A DNA stretch of 64,000 nt from positions 65,911,067 to 65,975,066 of the forward strand of contig NC_063172.1 of assembly GCF_023159225.1 (NCBI RefSeq). Reading direction: 5' to 3'. This DNA is from Perognathus longimembris pacificus (lineage: Eukaryota; Chordata; Mammalia; Rodentia; Heteromyidae). A program made the position numbers and the translations under genes. Positions 10,235 to 20,319 of the stretch are shown here, piece after piece. The stretch's first letter is position 1, and each line of letters begins with the position of its first letter. Under the pieces are notes generated by a model, which was given only the letters and a program-made list of their open reading frames with translations, had not been told where the DNA came from and made no database searches.

Positions 10235-11170
10235 AAAAATAACTCCACCCCAAGAAGTGGAATAAGATACCACCTGCAATCCATTGAAAGCTACAATCAT
10301 ATTTTGGTTTTTTATCGGTAGTTGGGGTTTTTCTGTTATGCCCAAACCTACACTGACTCATGACAGGAAGTCCGGGCTCCTTCGCCCAGCTTTCAGGCAC
10401 TAACGATTTCGTGTAGTCTGAGGACTCTGTGGAACAGGCTTCTTCCCTGGTCTTTTCCCATTCCTCCCGCCCCTTCCCCCACTTCTTTGCTTCTTGATTT
10501 TGTGCTACTTTTTCCTTTTGCTTCTATTTACCCCTGCTTGCTCCTATGATCCAATTTATAAGAACACACAGATCGAGCCATATTCTCCGGTTAGACAGTG
10601 GCGTAGACATGGCCACATACAGAGTGAAAGCAATGGGAAGCCACACTATGCCTTACAAGTTCAGAGGAGGTAGACTCTTCTGTGTCTAAGTATAGGTGAG
10701 TGGGCTGGGGTGGGTGGTTGGTATGGGAAAAGGCAGAATATTTCTCTTTGCTACAAAAATCACCAAGTAAACTTAAGAGTCAAACTTCTCACCTCTCAGT
10801 GTGCAAAGCAATGACTTAGGAGTCTTGGTCTTATGCAGATTTTAATTTAGGAGGGCCAGGGGAACCCCAAGATTGTATGTTTGTAAGAAATTTTCAGATG
10901 TTGGTGCTGACGCTTCTCAGGAATAATGGATTAAGTAGCAAACACTTAGACACGCGCTAGTGCAACGGTGCTCAAAAGGGCACCCCGGAGCAGCAGCTGG
11001 AAATTGGTTGGGAACTCCAGGGTCGGAGCACAGCAATCTCCGTGTTTCGAGGCAGCTCTCCCTTAGACGGGTCCGGTGCGTGGTAGAGCTAAGAACCCCT
11101 GCCAAGTTACAGAGGAGAAAACTGTGCTGTAGCAACCGGTTGCCTGTGTACAAAGCCATACTGCTTACCA
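10235..11170. other. Intron 3 sequence with no further recognised exon
   Basis: About 930 bp of ordinary sequence. A stretch at about 10564-10693 has AG and GT borders, but its frame stops after a phase-1 entry, so it is not used in the model. Confidence 0.35.
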
Positions 11171-11171
11171 G

Positions 11172-11233
11172 CTGCCCAGCCCAAGACAAAGTCTCAGGTC
11201 TTCCTGAAGCCCCGAGAATGCCTCTTCCAGGGG
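11172..11233 (+). CDS. Candidate exon 4 of the 212-residue protein
   Basis: Acceptor ctgcttaccag ends at 11171 and donor caggggg|taagg gives a GT at 11234-11235. The 62-nt exon enters in phase 1 and leaves in phase 0, as required by exons 3 and 5. It encodes residue 103 (split codon) and residues 104-123 (AQPKTKSQVFLKPRECLFQG). A second AG eight bases downstream (exon from 11180) would leave in phase 1 and put exons 5 and 6 out of their best frame, so I prefer 11172. The acceptor's pyrimidine tract is only moderate, so this is the least certain internal exon; it was found by looking for a piece with the missing phase. Confidence 0.45.
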
Positions 11234-11284
11234 GTAAGGCCTTCCCAACTGTTTAGCGTTTGGGGTTTGTTAGTTTTGCATGTG

Positions 11285-11372
11285 GGTGTTATTGGCAGTA
11301 CTCGGGTTTGAACTCGGGGCCTCCTGCTTGCTAAAGCTAGCGCTCTACCACAGATGCCACCTTCCCAGCCCA
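11285..11372 (-). mobile_element. Single ID-like unit, antisense
   Basis: Reverse complement of an ID monomer: gggtttgaactcggggcctc, cttgctaaagctagcgctct and cacagatgcc. Confidence 0.65.
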
Positions 11373-11435
11373 ACTGTTTTACTTAGTTATGTATTTATGG
11401 AGGTCACTTTCCTACTACTTTCCAAGGAATCTTTT

Positions 11436-11530
11436 ATGTAGTCAGGCTGTCTTCAAACCTCATGACCCTCCTGCCTCCGCCTCGGGACCACCGAGATGAC
11501 AGACAGACACACTGCCACCACGCCTGGCGA
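11436..11530 (-). mobile_element. B1/7SL-like fragment, antisense
   Basis: The order gtagtcaggctgtcttcaaa, ctcatgaccctcctgcctcc and ccaccacgcctggc reads as a reversed B1/Alu-type monomer. Confidence 0.6.
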
Positions 11531-11821
11531 CTCCCAGGCCTTTCGAAATAGCTTGTGACCACGTGGACAGCCCACGTCCATCTTTTATTCTGAAAGATAA
11601 GAGCAGAGAGTTATAAAGTAGAGAGAATCTGCCCCACACTTGACAGCTCATGTAAGAATATGCGAGTCAGGTTTAAAAAGAAACAGACTGAGCTGGGCGT
11701 TGATTCAGCTCCCCAGCGCCTCCCATCTGATGGCTTCCGGAGTGGGGAGGAGGGCGCGTGGCTGAGCCAAAAACAGCCCCTGGTGCTCTCCAAAGCGGAG
11801 TCTCGGCACCGGCCCAGGCCG

Positions 11822-11855
11822 GTCCTCCCTCCTCCCTCCTCCCTCCTCCCTCCGC
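11822..11855. repeat. (TCCCTCC)n short tract
   Basis: Five 7-bp-like units of ctccctc, pyrimidine-only, followed by an AG that I could not fit to any exon. Confidence 0.8.
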
Positions 11856-11859
11856 TCAC

Positions 11860-12655
11860 AGCGCTGTGTGGTGCTGGGATCTCAGCCCTGGGCTGGTATT
11901 TTTATTTTTCCTTTTGAGCAGAAGGATGCTATAGCTTCTCACGAGACAGGAGTTTCTCTAGGGAAGCTGGGGAGCCCCCCCCCCCACCCAGTCCCTAGCA
12001 CCTGGATCCACTCACCGTCAGCCTGGGGGTGGGGGGCTGGTTTGGGGACTGCCCCATCTCCCATACCCGGAGAAACTGGCTGAGGTCGGGTTTATTAAAG
12101 TAGGTAGCCGTGAAATGTATTCCCAAACTGCTGGCCCGTGGCCGAGGTGAGGCAAGGCTGGAGAGAAGGGGCCCCCCACCCCATCCCGTACGAGGTGTGG
12201 CCAGGCGAGGGGAGGAGGCTGCCTCCAGGTGTGCCAGTTACCTGGGCAAGGCCGGTACTGGGTGGAGACTTCAGGTGGGGGTGCGGGGGGCGGGGGGCAT
12301 CTGCGTGGAGCCCTCCGGGGTGGACCTTGCAGGTGCCAGTGAGATTTCACTCAGAGGACCGTGGGGACCCCAGATCCAACTCAGGCAAACAAGCTACCCG
12401 GTGCTTTCTTAGCTGGCATCACTGTTCGTACTTAGCTGGATTCACAGATTTGGAATCCACGGCTCAGCAACTGTTTCACCACTGAGCTCTCTGCACAATG
12501 CCTGACACACGCACGGAAAAGTGTGTAAGTGGCTACCATGACTTACTCAATGATGTCATTGGCGATGGCGGATCTTGGTAGTCATAAAAGGAAAACACAA
12601 TTCTCTTAAGACAATCCAATTTGGCAGAGTTCATTTCAGCAAGCAAAATAAAATT
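11860..12655. other. Intron 4 sequence, GC-rich part without recognised exon
   Basis: Around 800 bp including C runs near 11975 and G runs near 12285. The open frames are short and lack paired splice sites in a usable phase. Confidence 0.3.
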
Positions 12656-12657
12656 CA

Positions 12658-12780
12658 AACCATGACTTTTGGGGGCTGGGGATTTAGCTCAGTGGAAGCG
12701 CGCCCCCCTGGCGAGCGCAAGGCCCCGAGTTCGGTCCTCAGCTCTGGGAAAAAACAAAAAACAAAAAACCATGACTTTTG
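12658..12780 (+). mobile_element. Young single ID SINE with 14-bp target duplication
   Basis: A single ID unit (gggggctggggatttagctc, ending cagctctggg) with an aaaaaacaaaaaac tail lies between two perfect copies of aaccatgacttttg (12658-12671 and 12767-12780). The A box (tagctcagtgg) and the B-box-like gagttcggtcc are visible. The perfect duplication marks a recent insertion. Confidence 0.95.
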
Positions 12781-13224
12781 AGTTAGACAGTGCCCCAAAC
12801 CAGAACAGTTCAGCATAGAAAACAACTTAATTGTCGATAGTCTAGTCTATCATCCACTTGACTAGTTAGTTGTTTATGATCCAACCAGTTAAATGGCTTC
12901 CAAGTCTTTGTGAAACAGTGAAGTTCAGTTATTAGAACTAAAATCTCTACTGGATTCATCTCTTGGCTTCAGAGCAGGTGCCCGGTCCAAATACATGGCT
13001 TCCTACAAAATTTTATTTAACAGTTGTTGTGTATTTTATTAATGTTGACATGTTTCCACATGCGGAAGTGCAGTTAATACTAGACTAGTCTTAGAACATC
13101 TGTCCCAGGAGAGACCTGGGTTCAATGCCAGCTAACACTGCCACCTCTAATCTGGATCCTGAAAAGCTGCAGGCTTCGGGGTAGAAATGACTCAGAAGTA
13201 GATAGGGGCATCAAGAACAAAGGC
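12781..13224. other. Intronic sequence, no recognised feature
   Basis: AT-richer sequence, no repeat family or exon recognised. Confidence 0.3.
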
Positions 13225-13478
13225 ATTGGCGCCGACTCTAATGGCTCACGCTGCAATCCCAGCTAGTCAGGAGACTGAAATCTGAGAATTATGGTTCAAA
13301 GCCAGCCTGGCAGACAAATCCAAGAGGTTCTTATCTCAAGTTAAGTAGCAAAAGGTCATCACTGTGTGGCTCAATTGGTAGAGCACCAGCAATGAGCAAA
13401 AACACTGAGAGAGAACATGAGTATCTCTGAGTTCAAACACAGTACTAGCATTAAAAAAAAAAAACAACAACAACAACA
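13225..13478 (+). mobile_element. Composite B1/ID-like SINE
   Basis: Left half gctcacgctgcaatcccagc, linker ttcaaagccagcctggcaga, right half ctcaattggtagagcaccag, and an A-tail with caacaacaac. Confidence 0.85.
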
Positions 13479-14400
13479 GGGAGACATTTAGAAAAGAGAA
13501 TTCCATCCATGCCTCTCCCGTAACCAGGCTCAGGATTCTGAGCCCATGAGCCTTCCAATGTATGGACTGGACTTCCCATGGCGGATTCTGTTTCTCATCT
13601 TAGAGGGTGACCATGAGCACTACGTTATATAGTTGATCCCAGCAATAAAGACGCAACTCCTAATCACCTTTTAACCTGTTGTGACCTGAGGCTTTAGGAA
13701 GGGAAGAGGAGCTGAAGGCATGCAGAAATGGTGCCCACTGTTCCCGCGAGTCTGTTCTTTTTTAATTGATTTTATTGAATTTATAGACAGACTGTCCCAT
13801 GTGGGCCTTAGTTCCAGCCACAGGGGTTCCGGTAACACCTCTGGTCCATTACCAGCGCCTACTCCTACTGGTTGACTTGGTTGTGTGGTCCCAGTGCCTT
13901 GAGAAACTCTCTTCTGTGACTGATTTGGCTGACAAGATAATTGATGCAGAATCAGAGGGAGGCAGAACTCTGCGTACCACCGTGTAATCTCTGCTTCGTT
14001 CAACTTTTCAGGGGGGAGTGCTGAGCTCAGAGCCTCACATCTGTGTGGGAATCGGGCATATGGGAAATCATTGGTAAGTAAAACAAGCCTGCGACTTCAA
14101 CAGCCCACCGTGTCTGTGTCCCCGGCACCTAAGGAGAGGCTAAGCATCCTCTCGCCGCCGGCCTGGGGATTTTTAGAGAGGCAAAGCCGTGGCCTCCGTG
14201 GCGGGAAGCTGCCCACACTCGTGGCGGACTCACAACGGCTTCTCTCTTTCTTGTGAGACACGGTGACCCAACTGACAGCTCATGCTTAAGAACTTATTTC
14301 CATCCCTGGTTCTGCCAGATGGGAATGCTAACTAATCCTGGGTGTGGTGGCAGAGTAAAAGATGTAGATTCTCCAGAAGAAAAAAATCCCACAGCATAGA
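13479..14400. other. Intronic sequence, no recognised feature
   Basis: About 920 bp; the small open frames show no splice support and I recognise no repeat family with confidence. Confidence 0.3.
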
Positions 14401-15056
14401 GTGTCTTAGTCACCCTGGAATGCTTTGATAAAACACCATGGACCGAGGACCTAGAACAAGATTTTCTCACAGTTTCAGAAGCTGGGAAGTCCAAGATATT
14501 CCGTGATTGGTAGATCCCTCTCTCTCTCTCTCCCTCTCCCTTCTCCCTCCACCCCCTCTCCTTCCCTCCTCCCACTGCTTGGAAGATAGTTGGCTGCCTT
14601 CTTGGTAACTGTTCTTGGCTCACGCTTATAATCCTAGCGACTCAGGAGGCTGAGCTCTGAGGACTGAGGATTGAAAACAACCCTGGGCAGGAAAGACCAT
14701 GAGACTCTTAACTCCAATTAATCACCAAAAAGGGAGAAAATGGAGCTCAAAGGGTAAGCAGTAGCCTTGAGTATAAACGTCAGGGACAGTGCCTAGGTCC
14801 TGAGTTCAAGTCTCAGGACCCTTGCACACAAAAAAGTTCTTTCTGCCTCTATGGAGACAGACAGATAGACAGTCGACAGAGATAGCTCTGAAATCCTTTT
14901 GTTCTTATAAGGCACTAATCCTGTCCTAGGTAATAATCTAAACTTTGACCAGCTAAATCTAATGACCTCCCAGAGACCCTCCTCCCCAAACCATCTATTG
15001 GAGTAGGGCTTCAACATAGGAACCCAAGAGGGAACAACACTCACTCCATAACAACC
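14400..15056 (-). mobile_element. MLT1-type (ERVL-MaLR) LTR, antisense, split by a SINE
   Basis: Reverse-strand MaLR LTR motifs occur in order: gtgtcttagtcaccctggaa, tttctcacagtttcagaagc, gggaagtccaagata, ttcttataaggcactaatcc, aatctaatgacctcccagag and agggcttcaacatagga, ending near ctccataac. A CT-rich tract (14519-14575) and a SINE (14610-14833) interrupt it. It is old and diverged. Confidence 0.7.
14610..14833 (+). mobile_element. Composite B1/ID-like SINE inside the MLT1-type LTR
   Basis: gctcacgcttataatcctag, ctgaggactgaggattgaaa, aaccctgggcaggaaag, and gagttcaagtctcaggacc, with a short A-tail. Its position inside the LTR shows that it is the younger insertion. Confidence 0.85.
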
Positions 15057-15713
15057 AGCCTCTCAGGACAAGGGTGACTCTGGGAACATCTGCCTCAGGT
15101 CCAGTTCTCGGGGAGCAGACTGTAATTTTGGGGTGCACAGTATAGGCTGCACAGTAGGGACTGATAGCAGTGGGGAGGCGGTGGCTGAGCCGTGATTCCG
15201 CTCTAACATCTTTTGGGGGTGGCTCTTGGGCAAGTGTTTCCCATCCAACTTGAACTGGGACGCAAAGGTTGAGCTTTTACTTGCTCCCCCCTCGCTCAGT
15301 CCTGGAGTATGGGCTGCCCGGGAAGACCATGACCTTGGCCAGGCGACCCCCTGCGGCTGAGGCACAGTGGAAGGAACGGAAAGCCTTCTGCTCCTCCCCG
15401 TTGGCCCATGATCCTGCAGCCGGGCAGATCCTCCTTCCTCGAGGGGGGATGGAGGGGCGCATCTCTAGGCCAACCCTTCTCCTGTGTGCGCTCGGGGGCC
15501 TCCCTCTGGTGTCCCCCACACTTGTAGCGGGGTCCTCGGCGCTGGTGGGGCGTCACTGCGGGCATCGTAACCCCTTTCCGGGGTGGGTGTCCAGGGGTGC
15601 CTAGGCCAGGTGCGGCACGCACGATCCTAATCCCAGGCGCCTGGGGGGCTGGGCACAATGAGAGACCAGCTGCGGTCTCAGTGCCCCCCATTCCCTCCCT
15701 CCGTCCCCCGCAG
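15057..15713. other. GC-rich end of intron 4 leading to exon 5
   Basis: GC and CpG increase towards 15.6 kb. Short frames on both strands; no supported exon before the acceptor at 15713. Confidence 0.35.
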
Positions 15714-15799
15714 ATCCCTCCCGTGGCCCGCATCTCGGTGAAGGCGCCCGCGGGGCTGGAGGCCGCGGGCTCGGAGCGCGGCGCGGCGCCGGGGAGAGG
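15714..15799 (+). CDS. Candidate exon 5 of the 212-residue protein
   Basis: A clean pyrimidine-rich acceptor (ttccctccctccgtcccccgcag) ends at 15713, and donor gagagg|gtgagt is at 15800. The 86-nt exon enters in phase 0 and leaves in phase 2, exactly as exon 6 needs. It encodes residues 124-151 (IPPVARISVKAPAGLEA onward), with residue 152 split (GG|A, Gly). The exon is very rich in G+C and CpG and sits in a local CpG-dense stretch that continues into the intron (gcggcggcggcgg). The last part is low in complexity (Ala/Gly/Arg). Splice signals are the strongest of the set. Confidence 0.62.
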
Positions 15800-16072
15800 G
15801 TGAGTACCGCGGCGGCGGCGGCGGGGGAGCCCAGCCCTGCCCCGGGGGCGTCAGCTCTGCCCGGGCCCAGCCCCAGTGCTCTGCGTGCTCTCTACTCAGG
15901 AGCCCGCCCTGGAGAGGGGGCGCTCGGAGTTGGGGTTCGGCAGGTGGGCGTCCCGAGCCTCTCCCGGGCACAGTCTCGCGACGGGGTCAGCGATGCCCCA
16001 CGAATCTGTTTAGGGGTCTCTGCCCACAAGTCAAGAGTGCGTCAGATAGAGAGGTGTCAAGCTGAACCCTGA

Positions 16073-18165
16073 CCCAAGTGCGCTGTCCATGCTCGTGCAC
16101 CCCAGCAGCTGAGGAGCAGGGCTGCGCATGCGCTCTGTCCATGCCCGTCCACCCCAGCAGCTGAGGAGCAGGGCTGCGCATGCGCTCTGTCCATGCTCGT
16201 GCCGCCCAGCAGCTGAGGAGCAGGGCTGCGCATGCGCTCTGTCCATGCTCGTGCCGCCCAGCAGCTGAGGAGCAGGGCTGCGCATGCGCTCTGTCCATGC
16301 TCGTGCCGCCCAGCAGCTGAGGAGCAGGGCTGCGCATGCGCTCTGTCCATGCCCGTCCACCCCAGCAGCTGAGGAGCAGGGCTGCGCGTGCGCTCTGTCC
16401 AGGCTCGTGCCGCCCAGCAGCTGAGGAGCAGGGCTGCGCGTGCGCTCTGTCCATGCTCGTGCCGCCCAGCAGCTGAGGCAGGGCTGCGCGTGCGCTCTGT
16501 CCATGCTCGTCCACCCCAGCAGCTGAGGAGCAGGGCTGCGCATGCGCTGTCCATGCTCGTCTACACCAGCAGCTGAGGAGCAGGGCTGCGCATGCGCTCT
16601 GTCCATGCTCGTGCACACCAGCAGCTGAGGAGCTGGGCTGCGCATGCGCTCTGTCCATGCTCGTGCACACCAGCAGCTGAGGAGCAGGGCTGCGCGTGCG
16701 CTCTGTCCATGCTCGTGCACACCAGCAGCTGGAGGAGCAGGGCTGCGCATGCGCTCTGTCCATGCTCGTCCACCCCAGCAGCTGAGGAGCAGGGCTGCGC
16801 ATGCGCTCTGTCCATGCTCGTCCACCCCAGCAGCTGAGGAGCAGGGCTGCGCATGCGCTCTGTCCATGCTCGTCCACCCCAGCAGCTGAGGAGCAGGGCT
16901 GCGCGTGCGCTCTGTCCATGCTCGTGCACACCAGCAGCTGGAGGAGCAGGGCTGCGCGTGCGCTCTGTCCATGCTCGTCTACACCAGCAGCTGAGGAGCA
17001 GGGCTGCGCATGCGCTCTGTCCATGCTCGTGCACACCAGCAGCTGAGGAGCAGGGCTGCGCATGCGCTCTGTCCATGCTCGTGCCGCCCAGCAGCTGAGG
17101 CAGGGCTGCGCATGCGCTCTGTCCATGCTCGTCCACCCCAGCAGCTGAGGAGCAGGGCTGCGCGTGCGCTCTGTCCATGCTCGTGCCGCCCAGCAGCTGA
17201 GGAGCAGGGCTGCGCATGCGCTCTGTCCATGCTCGTCTACACCAGCAGCTGAGGAGCAGGGCTGCGCATGCGCTCTGTCCATGCTCGTCTACACCAGCAG
17301 CTGAGGAGCAGGGCTGCGCATGCGCTCTGTCCATGCCCGGCCACACCAGCAGCTGGAGGAGCAGGGCTGCGCATGCGCTCTGTCCATGCTCGTCTACACC
17401 AGCAGCTGAGGAGCAGGGCTGCGCATGCGCTCTGTCCATGCTCGTCTACACCAGCAGCTGATGAGCAGGGCTGCGCGTGCGCTCTGTCCATGCTCGTGCA
17501 CACCAGCAGCTGGAGGAGCAGGGCTGCGCATGCGCTCTGTCCATGCTCGTCTACACCAGCAGCTGAGGAGCAGGGCTGCGCATGCGCTCTGTCCATGCCC
17601 GGCCACACCAGCAGCTGGAGGAGCAGGGCTGCGCATGCGCTCTGTCCATGCTCGTCTACACCAGCAGCTGAGGAGCAGGGCTGCGCATGCGCTCTGTCCA
17701 TGCTCGTCTACACCAGCAGCTGATGAGCAGGGCTGCGCGTGCGCTCTGTCCATGCTCGTGCACACCAGCAGCTGGAGGAGCAGGGCTGCGCATGCGCTCT
17801 GTCCATGCTCGTCTACACCAGCAGCTGAGGAGCAGGGCTGCGCGTGCGCTCTGTCCATGCTCGTGCACACCAGCAGCTGAGGAGCAGGGCTGCGCGTGCG
17901 CTCTGTCCATGCTCGTGCACACCAGCAGCTGGAGGAGCAGGGCTGCGCATGCGCTCTGTCCATGCTCGTCTACACCAGCAGCTGAGGAGCAGGGCTGCGC
18001 ATGCGCTCTGTCCATGCTCGTCTACACCAGCAGCTGATGAGCAGGGCTGCGCGTGCGCTCTGTCCATGCTCGTGCACACCAGCAGCTGGAGGAGCAGGGC
18101 TGCGCATGCGCTCTGTCCATGCTCGTCTACACCAGCAGCTGAGGAGCAGGGCTGCGCATGTCCCC
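16073..18165. repeat. 52-bp minisatellite with NRF1-like cores in candidate intron 5
   Basis: About 40 units. The unit starts gcgctctgtccatgctcgtg, continues caccccagcagctgaggagc, and ends agggctgcgcat. Variable positions are the middle (caccccag, ccgcccag, tacaccag, cacaccag), an extra g in agctggaggag, and at versus gt in the last step. Every junction forms tgcgcatgcgct or tgcgcgtgcgct. Higher-order structure is visible: the marker ctgatgagc appears at 17459, 17721 and 18035 (262 and 314 bp apart). Several hundred-codon open frames on both strands result from the unit sequence and are not genes. Confidence 0.97.
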
Positions 18166-18187
18166 AGCCCCACCGCCTTCCCTGCAG

Positions 18188-18293
18188 CGAAAATCTGCAA
18201 TGCAACATGGACGTCGATGACCCCGCGACTGCACCCCACCCCGAAGGAGGCCCACAAGGAGCTGAGGAGACGATGAAGCACGCGGGCTCTTGA
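18188..18293 (+). CDS. Possible alternative last exon after exon 5
   Basis: Directly after the 52-bp array a good acceptor (ccaccgccttccctgcag) ends at 18187. If exon 5 (phase 2) is joined here, the frame stays open for 35 codons (GENLQCNMDVDDPATAP onward, acidic) and stops at TGA 18291-18293. No usable donor is seen before the stop, so it would be a terminal exon replacing the basic C-terminus of exon 6. I find no obvious poly(A) signal close downstream; a SINE and a GGAA tract follow. It may equally be chance. Confidence 0.25.
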
Positions 18294-18360
18294 CCCGGAC
18301 CTGCTTGGACCTGCCACTTAGCACTCCACCTCCTCCTGTTTCCAAACAAATAGAGAGGAA

Positions 18361-18462
18361 CTGGAGGGGTGGCGCGAGTGGAGGAGCGCCTTCATGTACG
18401 GAAAAAGCGGAATGAGTGCTCAAGGCCCTGAGTTCAAGACCCTGTATGAGCACAAAAACAAA
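18361..18462 (+). mobile_element. ID-like SINE right-half fragment
   Basis: ggggtggcgcgagtggagga followed by gccctgagttcaagaccctg and an A-rich tail that runs into the GGAA tract. Confidence 0.55.
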
Positions 18463-18572
18463 GAGAGGAAGGGAGGAAGGAGGGAAGGAGGGAAGGAAGG
18501 AGGGAAGGAGGGAAGGAAGGAAGGAAGGAAGGAAGGAAGGAAGGAAGGAAGGAAGGAAGGAAGGAAGGAAGG
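18463..18572. repeat. (GGAA)n microsatellite
   Basis: About 110 bp of ggaa and ggga units (gaaggaaggaagg), nearly pure in the second half. Confidence 0.96.
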
Positions 18573-18589
18573 GCAAAGCAAGATAAAAT

Positions 18590-18840
18590 CTCAGACTCTG
18601 GTAGCCCACGGTACTCTAGAGGCTGAGATCTGAGGGTCACTCTCGGAAGCCAGCCCTGGAAGGGAGGAAGCCCAGGAAACTCTTACTTTGAATTAACTCC
18701 TAAAAAGCTGGAAGCGTAGCTGTAGGTCAAGTGGTAGAGTGCCCGCTTTGAGCAAAAAAGCTCAGCAGCACCCAGTTCCTGAGTTCAAACCCCAGTTCTG
18801 ACACAGAGAGAGACAGAGACAGACAGACAGACAGAACAAG
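18590..18840 (+). mobile_element. Composite B1/ID-like SINE with GACA tail
   Basis: gaggctgagatctgagggtc, gccagccctggaagggagg, caagtggtagagtgcccgct and gagttcaaaccccagttctg, followed by a gacagaca tail. Confidence 0.85.
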
Positions 18841-19079
18841 GAAAGAAGAAGAAAGATAAGAGAACTCATCCTGAATGGTTATTGTGAGAATGGAATAAAA
18901 TCATGTATGATGAGCTTATTTGAAACCATTGTTAACGTTTTTTCAAGAAACTTCCAATCCAGAGGTTAGAAAACAGTATACTTGGGAAATGTTTGGTGCC
19001 TGTGTAAAGTATCCTCAGCTAAATTATCAACTGAATCCATTTCTGTTTTGGTAACACAATGTCGCAGAGAGGGGAAGGG

Positions 19080-19310
19080 TGTGGGCTAGTCCCGAGGCTT
19101 GAACTCAGGGCCTGGGCACTGTTGCTGAGCTGTTTTGCTCAAGGCTGGCACTCTACCATTTAGGCCATAGCTCCACTTCCAGCTTTTTAGTGGTTAATTG
19201 GAGATAGGAGTCCCACAAACTCTCCTTCGTGGCCGGTTTCAAACTGGGATCCTCAGATCCCAATCTCCTGTGTAACTAAACTTCCAGACATGAGCCACTG
19301 GCCCCCAGCT
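19080..19310 (-). mobile_element. Composite B1/ID-like SINE, antisense
   Basis: Reverse-strand right half (cttgaactcagggcctgggc) then left half (tggagataggagtcccacaa, ccagacatgagccactggcc). Confidence 0.88.
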
Positions 19311-20135
19311 TAGGCTAAATTATTTTTCAAAAAGTGGTTCATTCTTCTCGCAGCCGTGGCCCCAGGAGGGGACTGACGCAGAGACAGCCTTTTCGCTGGC
19401 AGAGCCCCAGGGCAGGGTAGGACGTTCCATGCCCAGAGACAGCAGTGTCCAGGGAGACAGGTCAGACTGGCTTTAAGCACACTTACTCTCGAGAGAAACC
19501 AATACCTGATGAATCCCATACATTCATTTGGGAAGGCAAAGCCCCAATCACCGCTTAAAGGTCCCTCGTGGTCCCACCTCTTAACATGTCGTACCGGAGA
19601 CTACGTGTCAACGGGAAGCTTGAAGAAGACCGACCATTTTCACATCCTAGCTGATACCAACCCAAGAGGTGCAAAACAGGGCTGCGGGAGGCAGGGCAGG
19701 AAGCTGCAGGGTGGACGGCACAGAGCATTTTGATGGGTTAGCAGAAGGTACCTGGAAAGGATTACAAAGACAAGCTATGTGTTATTTAATGTATTAAGAC
19801 TTAATTGGAGAAACGGGGTTTTTTTTTTTTAAATCATTTAGCTTATATTATGTTCCAGTTAGCAACTGTGCTAAAGAATGATAGTTATTGACTGTGCATG
19901 TAGACCTCACATCTGGGCCGAGGTCAGCCTTCCAGATCTGCACTGCAGAGTTCTAAATGACTCCTTTCTCTCTAAGCTCATCACTCATATTCCCTCCCTC
20001 CCTCCCTCCTTGTCCTCTCTTTCCCCCCTTCTCCCATGCTGGAGATGGAAGAGAGGTCACTCTTCTTAAAGGCAAGCATCAAGTGTGGCTCGATGACGTG
20101 ACCACTGTCCCCACCCTGCCCCGGCTTCTCTTTAG
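19311..20135. other. End of candidate intron 5
   Basis: About 825 bp without recognised repeats except short T and CT runs. The final 45 bases (ctgtccccaccctgccccgg, then cttctctttag) form the acceptor of exon 6. Confidence 0.35.
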
Positions 20136-20319
20136 ATCTCGACACCGCAAGAAGATGGCAGAAGAGTACCCGGCCCTTCCCCAGGGGGCAGAGGCCTCGC
20201 TGCCCCTGACAGGCCGCGCCTCCTGCGGCGTCCCCGGCATCCTCAGGAAAATGTGGAGCAGGCACAAGAAGAAGTCTGAATACGTGGGAGCCACCAACAG
20301 CGCCTTTGAGGCTGACTAA
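20136..20319 (+). CDS. Candidate last exon of the 212-residue protein
   Basis: The acceptor cttctctttag ends at 20135. The exon enters in phase 2, completes Gly152 and encodes residues 153-212 before TAA at 20317-20319. Two basic clusters are visible (SRHRKK at the start; RKMWSRHKKK before the end), and the C-terminus reads SEYVGATNSAFEAD. Base composition and codon use look coding, and the sequence is more complex than the surrounding frames. With exons 1-5 it gives 639 nt exactly. I do not recognise the family; the basic clusters could serve in membrane or nucleic-acid contact or nuclear import, but that is a guess. This is the best coding candidate in the window. Confidence 0.65.

Noticed and set aside
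10564..10693. Exon-like stretch with AG and GTGAGT borders
   Set aside because: With the phase left by exon 3 the frame reaches a stop after seven codons, and the acceptor is weak.
11180..11233. Shorter version of candidate exon 4 (second AG)
   Set aside because: It would leave in phase 1 and put exons 5 and 6 into a frame lacking the convincing C-terminal sequence.
15987..17439. Minus-strand frames of up to 431 codons
   Set aside because: They lie in the 52-bp array. The repeated peptide follows from the DNA unit, and equal-length frames occur on the other strand.
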